Shown here in pieces: positions 35,588-45,024 of a DNA stretch of 64,000 bases; positions within the stretch are counted from its first letter, which is position 1; every line of letters begins with the position of its first letter. Below the pieces are notes generated by a model. It searched no databases. It was not told the DNA's origin and worked only from the letters and a program-made list of their open reading frames with translations. Source of the stretch: CAKZLS01 sp963701445 (lineage in GTDB: Bacteria; Pseudomonadota; Alphaproteobacteria; Rhodospirillales; Defluviicoccaceae); assembly GCA_963701445.1 (NCBI GenBank), contig CAVPAM010000004.1:5223-69222 (forward strand), written 5' to 3'. Made by a program: the position numbers and the translations under genes.

Positions 35588-37030
35588 ATGATGCCCATGT
35601 CCGAACCAGAAACCTCGTCTCCTCCCGGCGGCGCGCTCGCCGCGATCCGGGACCTTGTCGGCCCCAAGGGCTGGATCGACGATCCGGCCGACCTCGAGCC
35701 CTTCCTCGTCGAGGAGCGCGGCCTGTTTCATGGCGCCTGCGCCGCCGTGGTCAAGCCGGCCAGCACCGAGGAATTGGCCCGCGTCGTCCGATTGTGCGCC
35801 GACGCCGGTATCGCCATCGTTCCGCAGGGCGGCAATACCGGTCTGGTGGGCGGCGGCGTTCCCGATGGCGGAATCGTGCTCTCCACGGCGCGGATGAACC
35901 GGATCCGGGCCATCGATCCGGTCAACCGCACCATCAGCCTCGAGGCCGGCGTCATTCTCGCCGACGTCCAGGCGGCGGCCGAGGAAGCCGGCGCGCTGTT
36001 CCCGCTCAGCCTCGGCGCGGAGGGAAGCTGCCGCATCGGCGGCAACCTCGCCACCAACGCCGGCGGCATCACCGTCGTCCGCTACGGCAACGCCCGGGAC
36101 ATGGTTCTGGGCCTGGAGGTGGTGCTGCCGGACGGCCGGATCTGGGACGGCATGCGGGAGTTGCGCAAGAACAACACGGGCTACGACCTGAAACAGGTAT
36201 TCCTCGGGTCCGAGGGCACGCTGGGGATCATCACCGCCGCCGTTCTCAAACTCTATCCCAAGCCCCGGGCGGCCGAGACCGCGCTCGCCGCCGTTCCCAG
36301 CGTGCGGGCGGCGCTGGATCTGTTCAACCGCACCAACGAACTGGCCGGCGACTCGCTGACCGCCTTCGAGTTCATGGCGCGGATCGGTATCGACTTCGTG
36401 CTCAAGCACGTTCCCGACACCGTCGATCCGTTTACCGAGCGTCATCCGTTCTATGCCCTGATCAAGCTGACCAGCACCCGGTCCAACGCCACCCTCAAGG
36501 ATACCCTGGAGAGCATCCTCGCCGATGCGTTCGAGGAGGGCCTGGTGGAGGACGCCGTCATCGCCGCGAGCGAGGCCCAGAGCGACGCGCTCTGGCGTAT
36601 CCGCGAGTCCATTCCCGAAGGTCAGAAACCCGAGGGCGGAAGCATCAAGAACGACGTCTCGGTCCCGCTGTCGCGCGTGCCGGAGTTCATCGAGAGCGCC
36701 ACCGCCGCCGTGGAACAGGCCATGCCGGGCATCCGGGTGGTGCCGTTCGGTCATTTCGGCGACGGCAACATCCACTTCAACCTGAGCCAGCCCGTCGGCG
36801 CGGACCCGAAGGCGTTCCTCGCGGAGTGGGACCGCTTCGACCGGATCGTGGCCGACATCGCCACCGGCCTGGGCGGCAGCTTCAGCGCCGAGCACGGGAT
36901 CGGCCGTTTGAAGCGGGTCGATATGACCCGCTACAAATCGGACGTTGAAATGGACCTCATGCGCGCGCTTAAGCGTGCCCTCGACCCCCGGAACATCATG
37001 AACCCCGGAAAGGTCGTCACCCTCGATTAA
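35588..37030 (+). CDS. FAD-binding oxidoreductase, D-2-hydroxyglutarate/D-lactate dehydrogenase-like
   Basis: A 480-residue VAO-type flavoprotein. The FAD-binding domain (about 40-220) contains VVPQGGNTG-like IVPQGGNTGLVGGGVP and GGNLATNAGG; the C-terminal FAD-oxidase domain has GHFGDGNIHFNL, which binds the metal and substrate carboxylate, and GLGGSFSAEHGIG near residue 440. This combination fits the D-2-hydroxyglutarate/D-lactate dehydrogenase group. There are no iron-sulfur motifs, unlike GlcF fusions. It is the last gene of the plus-strand run and its stop codon overlaps that of the convergent glycosyltransferase gene. Exact substrate uncertain. Confidence 0.88.
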   Translation: MMPMSEPETSSPPGGALAAIRDLVGPKGWIDDPADLEPFLVEERGLFHGACAAVVKPASTEELARVVRLCADAGIAIVPQGGNTGLVGGGVPDGGIVLSTARMNRIRAIDPVNRTISLEAGVILADVQAAAEEAGALFPLSLGAEGSCRIGGNLATNAGGITVVRYGNARDMVLGLEVVLPDGRIWDGMRELRKNNTGYDLKQVFLGSEGTLGIITAAVLKLYPKPRAAETALAAVPSVRAALDLFNRTNELAGDSLTAFEFMARIGIDFVLKHVPDTVDPFTERHPFYALIKLTSTRSNATLKDTLESILADAFEEGLVEDAVIAASEAQSDALWRIRESIPEGQKPEGGSIKNDVSVPLSRVPEFIESATAAVEQAMPGIRVVPFGHFGDGNIHFNLSQPVGADPKAFLAEWDRFDRIVADIATGLGGSFSAEHGIGRLKRVDMTRYKSDVEMDLMRALKRALDPRNIMNPGKVVTLD

Positions 37031-39651
37031 GCCGCGCGCGCGGCGTCCGCGCGCAGATCCATCGCGGTCTGCTCCAACACCGGCTCCAGCGGTGCCGCGA
37101 CGGCGACCGCCGTCGCCACCGCGTCGGATTTCTGGGTTCGCTCGATCGCCAGCATCATCGCGGCCGCCAGGAACGGCACGCTCTGAACGGCCAGCGTCGC
37201 GGCGAAAATGGTGAGTTCGGTGACCTGCTTGTCGTTGGTCAACACCAGCGCCAGCGCCGATAGAGCGAGCAGGGCTCCGAGCGCGGCCTCCCACGCCACG
37301 GGGTTTTGGGTCCGCTTCTTGGCGTTTCCGCCCTTGTCGGTTCGCATGAACGGGATGGCGTCGGACACCAGACCGGTCAGTACCGCCCGCGCCACGGTGA
37401 GTTGCAGGCTCATGGCGGAGAGCGCCGCGCCGGGCACGCAATGGAACGGAATGTCCACCCGCTTGGCGTAGAGAACCGCGCAGTGCGCGAGGGCGATCAC
37501 GAAGGCGGCGACGATGGGCACGGTAAACGGCAGCGGCGGGATCGCCACGCCGACGAACACGATCACCGGAACCCACAACAGATTGAGGATGGCCGCGCCG
37601 GTTCCGAGCGCGTCGGCCAGCCAGAACATCCATCCCACCAGGAAGTGGCGCTTCTGGGCATTGCTCAGCGATTTCGAGCGGGGCAGCATGTGAGCCCAAT
37701 GCTTGCGGATGATCTGCATGGCGCCGTAGGCCCAGCGGAAGCGCTGTGTCTTGAACGCCTCGAAGGTATCCGGCAGCAGGCCGCGCCCGTAGCGGGTGTT
37801 GGTGTAGTGCGTCAGGTATCCCGCTTCCAGGAAGCGCAGGCCGAGTTCCGTGTCCTCGACGATGGTCTCGGTGCTCCAGCCGCCGACCGCTTCCAGCGCG
37901 GTTCGCCGCATCAGGCACATGGTTCCATGCTGAATGATCGCGTTGTCTTCGTTCCGCTGGACCATGCCGACGTCGAAGAAGCCGGCGTATTCGCTGTTCA
38001 TCACCGTCTTGAACAGCGACTCGGGTCCGTCGCGATGATCCTGCGGCGCCTGCACGAGGGCCACCCGGGGATCGTCGAACAGGGGTGCCAGGTCGCTCAA
38101 CCAGTTCGGCAGCACCACATAGTCGGCGTCGATCAGGGCGATGATCTCGGCATCGGGGGCGGTGTGCTCCAAGGCGGCGTTGAGCGCTCCCGCCTTAAAA
38201 CCCTTGACCACGATATCGAGAAACTTGAACCGCGGGCCAAGCCGCTCGCAGTGCTCCGCCACCGGCGCCGAGTATTCGGCTTCCGGCGTGTTGTTGACGA
38301 TCACGATCACTTCGAAATTCGGATAGTCGAGCGCGGCGATCCCGTTCAGCGTCTGGATCAGCATCTGCGGCTGCTCACGGTACGCGGGGATGTGAATCGA
38401 GATCTTCGGCAGCGAACGCGACACCGGCCGCGCGCCCATCGCATCGATCAGACGTTTCGGCCGGCGGCCGAGCACGACATGGAAGATTTCGTTGAGCTTC
38501 GTCAGCGATATCAGGGTCAGGGGAATAATCAGGACAAACCCGATCGTCCACATGATGCCGATCCCGACGTTGAGATAGTTCTCGAACGGATAGGCCGCCG
38601 CCAGAATGACGGCCGCGCCGACACCATTCGCCGCCGCCGCGAACGCAAGAGCATGAGCCCCGGTGGCGCGGCCGCGCCACAGTCCCAGAAGAGTGAGGCA
38701 TGCCCCGACGATGACGGCCATGGCGGCTTTCCATACCGTGCCGCTCTCCTCGACCAAGCCGGTCAGGGCGAACTTGGGAAGTCCGGTGTTGTCGAACACG
38801 CCCCAGTACGCGCCGACGCTTCCTTCGTTCGTCTTCCAGGGCTGATCGAACGCCTCGATGATGTTGTACGAGACGCCATGCCTGTCAGCCTCGCCAAGGA
38901 ACTCGCGGATCACGCTCGCCTGCGCCAACGCGCCGGGCTTGGCATCCAGGTTGTTGTAGCCCTGGCTCGGCCAGCCGAATTCGGAAATGACGATCTTCTT
39001 ACCAGGATACGCCTTTCGCAAGTCCTCGAGGCGTTCCATGGTATACGGCACCGCCTGTTCGGCCGCGACTCCTTCCCAGTACGGAAGAATGTGGACTGAT
39101 ATATAGTCGACGGCGCTGACCAGTTCGGGGTGCTGCAGCCACAAGTACCAGATTTCGCTGGTCGACACCGGGACATGGACCTGTCGTTTGACCTCCCGAA
39201 CGAGCGCGATCAGTTCGTCGACCGTGCGTTCCTTCCGCAGCAGGACTTCGTTTCCGACCAGAACGGAGCGAACGTTCCGGTTCGCCCTGGAGAGCTCGGC
39301 CACCAGGTCCATCTCCTCGCGGTCCCGGCTTTCCGTGTCGCCAATCCAGGCCCCGAGAACCACGTCGAGGCCGAGATCCGCGGCGATCTCCGGAACGCGG
39401 TCAAGTCCGGCGGAGACGGAGTACGTCCGCAACCCATCGGATACTTCCGCGATCCGTTCGAGATCGCGTTCGATCTGATCCGCCGGGACGAGCGCGACGT
39501 CCTTCGGATTCACCCGCGTGTGATACGGGCTGTACGACAGATACTGGATGGGACGCACGGCATCCGCCGGTTCGACGGACTCGCGCGAAACGTGCCAAAT
39601 CGCAGCATGAACGGCAGCCGCAACCAGGACTGCCCCGAAAACCCGCATCAT
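37027..39651 (-). CDS. GH17-GT2 fusion, beta-1,3-glucan synthase-like membrane protein
   Basis: An 874-residue membrane enzyme resembling NdvB-type cyclic or periplasmic glucan synthases. After an N-terminal anchor (about 5-20), residues 30-300 form a GH17-like beta-glucanase domain (IQYLSYSPYH, ISEFGWPSQGYNN with a catalytic-type glutamate). Helices follow at about 310-400. A family 2 glycosyltransferase domain (about 415-660) has IHIPAYREQP, LIDADYVV, VEDTELGLR and the QRFRW motif. Five or so C-terminal helices complete it. It should build a beta-glucan at the inner membrane and trim or transfer it in the periplasm. It is not in an operon. Product linkage is inferred, not shown. Confidence 0.85.
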   Translation of the reverse strand: MMRVFGAVLVAAAVHAAIWHVSRESVEPADAVRPIQYLSYSPYHTRVNPKDVALVPADQIERDLERIAEVSDGLRTYSVSAGLDRVPEIAADLGLDVVLGAWIGDTESRDREEMDLVAELSRANRNVRSVLVGNEVLLRKERTVDELIALVREVKRQVHVPVSTSEIWYLWLQHPELVSAVDYISVHILPYWEGVAAEQAVPYTMERLEDLRKAYPGKKIVISEFGWPSQGYNNLDAKPGALAQASVIREFLGEADRHGVSYNIIEAFDQPWKTNEGSVGAYWGVFDNTGLPKFALTGLVEESGTVWKAAMAVIVGACLTLLGLWRGRATGAHALAFAAAANGVGAAVILAAAYPFENYLNVGIGIMWTIGFVLIIPLTLISLTKLNEIFHVVLGRRPKRLIDAMGARPVSRSLPKISIHIPAYREQPQMLIQTLNGIAALDYPNFEVIVIVNNTPEAEYSAPVAEHCERLGPRFKFLDIVVKGFKAGALNAALEHTAPDAEIIALIDADYVVLPNWLSDLAPLFDDPRVALVQAPQDHRDGPESLFKTVMNSEYAGFFDVGMVQRNEDNAIIQHGTMCLMRRTALEAVGGWSTETIVEDTELGLRFLEAGYLTHYTNTRYGRGLLPDTFEAFKTQRFRWAYGAMQIIRKHWAHMLPRSKSLSNAQKRHFLVGWMFWLADALGTGAAILNLLWVPVIVFVGVAIPPLPFTVPIVAAFVIALAHCAVLYAKRVDIPFHCVPGAALSAMSLQLTVARAVLTGLVSDAIPFMRTDKGGNAKKRTQNPVAWEAALGALLALSALALVLTNDKQVTELTIFAATLAVQSVPFLAAAMMLAIERTQKSDAVATAVAVAAPLEPVLEQTAMDLRADAARAA

Positions 39652-39724
39652 CGTTTGCCCTTAAAAAAAACAAGTCACGTTGTTGATGAAAACATCCAAA
39701 CCCTGGAAACTACCGAACCGTCTC

Positions 39725-40237
39725 TCAGGTTCCTCCCGGCGGTTTTTCTTCCGCGTCTGCGGCGGGTTCTTCGTCTCCCACGACTGGCGCCGTGTACCGG
39801 CCCTCGACGGGATCCGTCCAACAGCGGTCGACGCGCATGGCGAGATCATCGCCCTGGGCCTGCCCGTCCGCCGCGACCACACACCCAAAGGCCTGGGCCA
39901 GATGCTCCGGCGGACACCCAAATCGTTCATAGAACGGATTGAAGTCCTTGGCCGTCATGGCATCGTCCCGCGACAGGAGACTGACAATGCGCTGGCCCAA
40001 CCAGCGGCAATGATCGCTTTGGCTGGGGCCTCCGGCATCGACCCCGCCATGCGATCCCGCCGGCCTCGGAGGCAGCGGACGCATGGGCCGCTGGTCGGTG
40101 GCGCCCTCCGCTTGTTTGGCGGGTGCGTCGGACTCGACCCGGCCGGCCGGGGCCGCGTTATCCGTCGCCACCGCAGGGTTCACCACCAGGGCATACAAGA
40201 CCAGGCCCCCAACCAAACCATACACCCGGAAAGTCAT
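39725..40237 (-). CDS. Small secreted protein of unknown function
   Basis: A 170-residue protein with a signal peptide (FRVYGLVGGLVLYALVVNPA, cut probably after VATD). A disordered Pro/Gly/Ala-rich stretch follows, then a compact part with four cysteines (DHCRW, FGCPP, FGCVV, DRCWT) that could form two disulfides in the periplasm, and an acidic Pro/Ala tail. It ends 73 bases before the GH17-GT2 gene on the same strand and may be co-transcribed with it, hinting at an envelope or glucan role. I do not recognise the family. Confidence 0.6.
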   Translation of the reverse strand: MTFRVYGLVGGLVLYALVVNPAVATDNAAPAGRVESDAPAKQAEGATDQRPMRPLPPRPAGSHGGVDAGGPSQSDHCRWLGQRIVSLLSRDDAMTAKDFNPFYERFGCPPEHLAQAFGCVVAADGQAQGDDLAMRVDRCWTDPVEGRYTAPVVGDEEPAADAEEKPPGGT

Positions 40238-40673
40238 CGTTTATCCTTTGAGAACAATGGTTTCTCATATCGAGCGCAGCTGCGTTCCTTGATGGAAAAC
40301 CAGTCGCCGATCCCAACCCGACGTCTCTTGTCCATTGCTACTCGGCCCCAACGGCTCCAATAGGCGTGAAATTTGTGGCAGCACGAAGGCAAAGGTTTCG
40401 CATTCGCAACAAAAGGCGGCGTTACCGCGTCGTCATTCGGCGTTCATATAATTGTTTTTTGCCGGTGTGCACAGCTTATGGCAGAATAATTATTAGGGGC
40501 ACAGCGTTCTTCGAAACACAGTGAGACGGGGTCGGCGACCGAACTGGCCAACCATCTGTTTTTTTGGTGGTTTTTTTGTGTTTCCGGAAGGTTGTATCGG
40601 AGCGTCGTCGCCACCACCTATCGACCGTATCGTCATAACCGAGTGCGCGAGCCCGTTTTAGCGGCCGGGCTCA
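40238..40673. other. Intergenic region, no gene seen
   Basis: This 436-base stretch lies upstream of the small secreted-protein gene and downstream of phoX, both on the minus strand. It is clearly A/T-richer than its surroundings at 40430-40500 and 40555-40580, where T runs occur, and probably carries the promoter of the secreted-protein gene. No supported frame or RNA was recognised. Confidence 0.45.
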
Positions 40674-40703
40674 ACAAAAGAAGGGGCGGCAAAAGCCGCC
40701 CCT
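40674..40703 (-). terminator. phoX: Rho-independent terminator of phoX
   Basis: On the minus strand a perfect 9-bp G/C-rich stem (40695-40703 with 40682-40690) and a TTTT loop are followed by TTCTTTTGTT. It lies 28 bases beyond the phoX stop and is a good intrinsic terminator for that gene. Confidence 0.75.
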
Positions 40704-40730
40704 CGCCGTGTCGGCCGCGTGGCCGGGACA

Positions 40731-42704
40731 TCATGTCCCGATTACGCCACCACCCTTTTTGACGATCACCTGTAGCGATGGTCGGGGCGGCAGGTTCTGC
40801 TGGAAATCCGGCCACCGGGTGGATGGATTGTCGAACGTGGACCCGTCGGTATCGGCCGGGTGCTGAACGGCGACGAACAGCGCGGTATCGTCGGGGTTGA
40901 ACTCTGGTCCGCACAATTCGGCGCCTAGCGGGGTGCGATAGAAGTGGCGGGTCAGCGCGCGGGCCGGCCCCTCCGTTTCGGCGCCCCACAGTCCGTCCGC
41001 CAGACCGGCCTTGGGCGCGCCGTCCGTGGCGATCCACACGCGTCCCGACGTGTCGAACGCCACGTTGTCCGGCGCCGACAGCCATCCATTCGCCGTCACG
41101 TCCGGGTGGTACCGCGCGCCGTCCTCCGGCTTGGCCGGATCGCCGCACAGGACGAAGATATCCCAGGTGAACTCGTTCGCGGCGTGATCCTTGTCGGCGC
41201 CCCTGCCGCCCGGCGGAATCATTTCGATCAGATGGCCGTGCGGGTTGGGGCCGCGCGGATTGGCCGCGTCGATTCCATCTTCCTTGCGCTTGGAGTTGTT
41301 GGTGAGGTTCATGTAGACGACCCCGGTCACCGGGTTCGGCTCCACGTCCTCGGGACGGTCCATGGGCGTGGCGCCCAGCAGATCGGCGGCGCGGCGGGTT
41401 TCAATCAGCACGTCGGCCTGGCTGGCGAACCCGTTTTCCTTGGTCAGCGGGCCGGTGCCGAAAACCAGCGGAAGCCAGTTGAGCTTTCCATCCTCGTGGA
41501 ACTTGGCCACGTAAAGCGTTCCGTCGTCCAACAGATCGCGGTTCCTGGCCCGGTCGGCGGGATCGAAGCGGCCGTTGGTGACGAATTTGTAGACATAATC
41601 GAACCGCTCGTCGTCTCCGGTGTACGCGACCACGCGGCCATCCTTGTTGACCACGGTGGTGGCGCCTTCGTGCTTGAAACGGCCGAGCGCGGTCCGCTTC
41701 ACCGGCGTGGAGGCAGGGTCGTAGGGGTCGAATTCCACCATCCAGCCGAACTTGTTGGGTTCGTTGGGGTCCTTTTCCACGTCGAACCGGTCATGGTAGC
41801 GCGACCACGCATAGCTGCTCTCGGGCTTCAGGCCATACCGCTTGTAGTTCCGGGCCTCCGAGGTTTTTTCGGGGTCGCCGCCGAAATAGCCGTGAAAATT
41901 CTCCTCGGCGAACAGGATGGTGCCCCACGGCGTCTTGCCGCCGGCGCAGTTGTTGAGGGTGCCGGTCACCTGGGTGCCGGTGGGATCGGTATTGGTCTTC
42001 AGCCGGTCATGCCCGGCGGCCGGCCCCGAGATCGCGCACGGCGTTCCGAGGGCGCTGATCCGGCGGGCATAGGCGCTCGGACGGACCACGGACCATGTGT
42101 TCGTCGCGTTGTCGCGGATGACCTCAATCACGGCGTGGCCGTGAGCGGCCATTTCCACATCCACCTGGTCCTTGGTGAGCTTGTCCAGCTCGCCGTCGGC
42201 GATGCCGGGAAACATCAGGTGAGCGTTGGTGTACTCGAAATTGACGCAGAGCAGGCCGTGGTCGGCGTTGTTCGAACCCGCCGGCAGCGGCATGAAGCCG
42301 ACATAATCGTTGTTGTAGCCCCACTGGCCGCCCTGGGCCTCGGCCGTCTGGTTGAGCGGATCGAGAGCGGGGGCGTCCGCCATCACCGGGTCGCCCCAGC
42401 GAATGAGAGTCTGGACCTCGTAGCCGTCGGCGACCGCGTGGGTCTCGGTCATGCCGTGCGGCAATTCGGGGAACGTCAGCTCTCCCGCGCTTTCGGCCCG
42501 TGCCGGGCGGCCGGCAAACGAGCCGCTCACGGAGCCGATCACGGACACGGCGGCGACCGCCGAGAGGCCCTTGAGCGCCTGCCGCCGGCTGTATCGCCCG
42601 ACGATCACATCGCCGATGGTCGGCTCGAGCGAGGCGTTCGACGGGATATCGTCGTCATCGACTCGCCCCAGGTCGGTTTCCGGAACGTCTTGCCTTCGAG
42701 TCAT
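40731..42704 (-). CDS. phoX: PhoX-family alkaline phosphatase (DUF839), Tat-exported
   Basis: A 657-residue periplasmic phosphatase of the PhoX family, which uses calcium and iron to release phosphate from organic esters. The twin-arginine signal YSRRQALKGLSAVAAV (about 38-53) sends it through the Tat pathway already folded. Conserved family segments include WGDPV, NFEYTNAHLMFPG, NNCAGGKTPWGT with the metal-ligand region, FGWMVEFDPYDP, DDERFDYVYKFV and APDNVAFDTSGRVWIATDG. The ATG at 42704 has GAGGAGG upstream (about ten bases, slightly far). It is monocistronic with its own terminator and likely under phosphate control, though no clear Pho box was identified. Confidence 0.9.
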   Translation of the reverse strand: MTRRQDVPETDLGRVDDDDIPSNASLEPTIGDVIVGRYSRRQALKGLSAVAAVSVIGSVSGSFAGRPARAESAGELTFPELPHGMTETHAVADGYEVQTLIRWGDPVMADAPALDPLNQTAEAQGGQWGYNNDYVGFMPLPAGSNNADHGLLCVNFEYTNAHLMFPGIADGELDKLTKDQVDVEMAAHGHAVIEVIRDNATNTWSVVRPSAYARRISALGTPCAISGPAAGHDRLKTNTDPTGTQVTGTLNNCAGGKTPWGTILFAEENFHGYFGGDPEKTSEARNYKRYGLKPESSYAWSRYHDRFDVEKDPNEPNKFGWMVEFDPYDPASTPVKRTALGRFKHEGATTVVNKDGRVVAYTGDDERFDYVYKFVTNGRFDPADRARNRDLLDDGTLYVAKFHEDGKLNWLPLVFGTGPLTKENGFASQADVLIETRRAADLLGATPMDRPEDVEPNPVTGVVYMNLTNNSKRKEDGIDAANPRGPNPHGHLIEMIPPGGRGADKDHAANEFTWDIFVLCGDPAKPEDGARYHPDVTANGWLSAPDNVAFDTSGRVWIATDGAPKAGLADGLWGAETEGPARALTRHFYRTPLGAELCGPEFNPDDTALFVAVQHPADTDGSTFDNPSTRWPDFQQNLPPRPSLQVIVKKGGGVIGT

Positions 42705-42886
42705 CTTTGAAAAACCTCCTCGTACTGGCTCCATGCCGTTTGCGCCGAGGTTCCGCGAACCTCCGATTCATAACATAGGGGGCCATGATGAACCCTATAT
42801 GACAACTCCGTGGCGAATTGATTGCAGCGCCGCGAATTCGCCTCGCCGGCGACGCGCGGCTGGCCCATGCGGCGGGACCGGCCAGT

Positions 42887-42910
42887 TTGACGTTTACGTT
42901 AACGTCGATT
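42887..42910. promoter_or_regulatory. Candidate LiuR/AtuR-like operator
   Basis: TTGACGTTTACGTTAACGTC is an imperfect palindrome 55 bases upstream of the acyl-CoA dehydrogenase start. Its ACGT-rich spacing resembles sites bound by the MerR-type LiuR and related regulators of acyl-CoA catabolism in proteobacteria. Recognition is by pattern only. Confidence 0.4.
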
Positions 42911-42960
42911 AGGTTGAATGCCGCCGATTTAGGCAACGCCGGAGAGGAGAACCAGCCCCC

Positions 42961-44754
42961 ATGACCTACACAGCGCCCCTGGCCGACATGCGGTTCGTGA
43001 TGAACGAATTGGCCGATTTTCATGCCGTTCGATCATTGCCGGGGCACGAAGACGTGACGCCTGACCTGGTCGACGCCATCCTCGACGAAGCGGCGAAATT
43101 CGGATCCGAGGTGCTCGCGCCCATCAACGCAGTCGGCGATCGTCAGGGATGCGTGTTCGAGAACGGCGTGGTGCGCACCGCCGAAGGTTTCCGAGAAGCT
43201 TATGCCCAGTTCGTGGAAACCGGCTGGCATACGCTGCCGTTCGAGCCGGAGTACGGCGGACAGGGACTGCCGCTGCTGGTGTCCACGGCGGTGTCGGAAA
43301 TCTGGACGGCCGCGAACATGGCGTTCGGGCTGTGCCCCATGCTGACCCAGGCGGGAGCGGAACTGCTGTCGGTGCATGGCACCGACGAAATGAAGACCAC
43401 CTACTTGGCGAAAATGGTGTCGGGCGAATGGGCCGGCACCATGAACCTGACCGAACCGCAGGCCGGATCGGACCTCGCGCGAAATCGCACCCGGGCAGTC
43501 CCGGAGGGCGATCACTACCGCGTCTCGGGTCAGAAGATTTTCATCACATACGGCGAGCACGATCTGACCGAGAACATCATTCACATGGTGCTGGCGCGCA
43601 CGCCCGACGCGCCCCCGGGACTCAAGGGCATCTCCCTGTTCCTGGTTCCGAAGTTCCTGGTCAACGACGACGGTCGACCGGGACGGCGCAACGACGTGCG
43701 CTGCGTCTCGATCGAACACAAGCTCGGGATCAACGGGAGTCCCACGGCGGTGATGTCGTTCGGCGACGACGGCGGCGCCGTGGGCTACCTGGTCGGCGAG
43801 GAAAACCACGGACTGGACCTGATGTTCATGATGATGAACAACGCGCGCCTGGCGGTGGGACTTGAGGGCGTGGGCATCGCCGACCGCGCGTATCAGCAAG
43901 CCCGGAGCTATGCCGCCGACCGGATCCAGGGCCGGATGCTCGGCTCCGACGATCCGTCACCGGTCTCGATCATTCATCACCCGGAAGTCCAGCGCATGCT
44001 GCTGTCCATGAAGAGCCAGACGGAGGCGGCGCGGGCGCTCACGTATTTCACCGCCGCCAATCTCGACCTCGGCAAGCACCATCCGGAGCCGCGGGCGGCC
44101 GCCCGGCACAAGGCGCTGGTCGACCTTCTGACACCGGTGGTCAAGGCCTGGTCCACCGACATCGGCATCGAGGTGGCCAACACCAGCATCCAGGTGCACG
44201 GCGGAATGGGATACATCGAGGAGAGTGGCGTGCCGCAGCACCTGCGCGACGCCCGCATCGCGGCGATCTACGAGGGAACCAACGGAATCCAGGCGATCGA
44301 TCTGGTGGGGCGCAAGGTCGCCCGTGACAACGGCGCCACCATTACCGGGCTCATCGCCACCATGCGGGAGTTCGACGGGGAACTTGGCAAGGTCGCCGGC
44401 GAGGACGTGGCCGCGATCCGCGCCCAGTTGCGCCACGCCGTTCAGGACATGGCGGACTCCACCGACTGGCTGCTCAAGACCTATTCCGAGCACCCGCGCC
44501 GCGTCACCGCCGGGGCCGCCCATTACCTGCGGCTGCTGGGCATCGTCGCCGGCGGCTGGTTGATGGCGAAGTCGGCGGCGGTCGCCGAGCGTCGGCTGGC
44601 GGCGGGCGACGGCGACCCGGCGTTCCTCCGCTCGAAACTGGTGTCCGCGCGGTTCTTCTCGGACAACTATATGGCGCAGAGCGGCGCGCTCCGGGACATG
44701 TTCGTCAAGGGCTGGGCGGCGATCCACGCGGTCGATCCTGAACATACCTTCTAG
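42961..44754 (+). CDS. Acyl-CoA dehydrogenase, DmdC-like subfamily
   Basis: A 597-residue FAD-dependent acyl-CoA dehydrogenase of the long subfamily that includes 3-methylmercaptopropionyl-CoA dehydrogenase DmdC. It begins YTAPLADMRFVMNEL, diagnostic for this group. Family motifs are MNLTEPQAGSDL (flavin loop), GQKIFITYGEHD, HKLGINGSPT, QVHGGMGYIEE and AAIYEGTNGIQAIDL near residue 440, followed by the extra C-terminal domain (about 470-590) that standard 380-residue enzymes lack. It is monocistronic, with a LiuR-like site upstream. Substrate could be a medium-chain, branched or methylthio acyl-CoA. Confidence 0.88.
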   Translation: MTYTAPLADMRFVMNELADFHAVRSLPGHEDVTPDLVDAILDEAAKFGSEVLAPINAVGDRQGCVFENGVVRTAEGFREAYAQFVETGWHTLPFEPEYGGQGLPLLVSTAVSEIWTAANMAFGLCPMLTQAGAELLSVHGTDEMKTTYLAKMVSGEWAGTMNLTEPQAGSDLARNRTRAVPEGDHYRVSGQKIFITYGEHDLTENIIHMVLARTPDAPPGLKGISLFLVPKFLVNDDGRPGRRNDVRCVSIEHKLGINGSPTAVMSFGDDGGAVGYLVGEENHGLDLMFMMMNNARLAVGLEGVGIADRAYQQARSYAADRIQGRMLGSDDPSPVSIIHHPEVQRMLLSMKSQTEAARALTYFTAANLDLGKHHPEPRAAARHKALVDLLTPVVKAWSTDIGIEVANTSIQVHGGMGYIEESGVPQHLRDARIAAIYEGTNGIQAIDLVGRKVARDNGATITGLIATMREFDGELGKVAGEDVAAIRAQLRHAVQDMADSTDWLLKTYSEHPRRVTAGAAHYLRLLGIVAGGWLMAKSAAVAERRLAAGDGDPAFLRSKLVSARFFSDNYMAQSGALRDMFVKGWAAIHAVDPEHTF

Positions 44755-45024
44755 TCTCGCGGCCCGTATCCGGTATAAATCGGGTCGGGACGCGGGGACC
44801 GGCACCGAGAGTTGTTGCCCTTCGGGGCATTGTCGGCCGAAAATCGTCACTCCGGCCTTGAAAAGGCGGGCAAAGGGGAAGACCCTGCAAACGCATGATT
44901 CGCATGGCCGGTGAATGTTGATCGCGAGACGGTCCTTGAACGGATGTCACACATCGTGACTCCCGCTGGGGACCGAACAACAACAAGGCTTTGGGAATGA
45001 ACAAAACCTAAGCGCCGGAGCACG

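Noticed and set aside
42271..42281. GTTCGAACCC resembling a tRNA T-loop
   Set aside because: It lies inside the phoX coding sequence and no cloverleaf or acceptor stem surrounds it.
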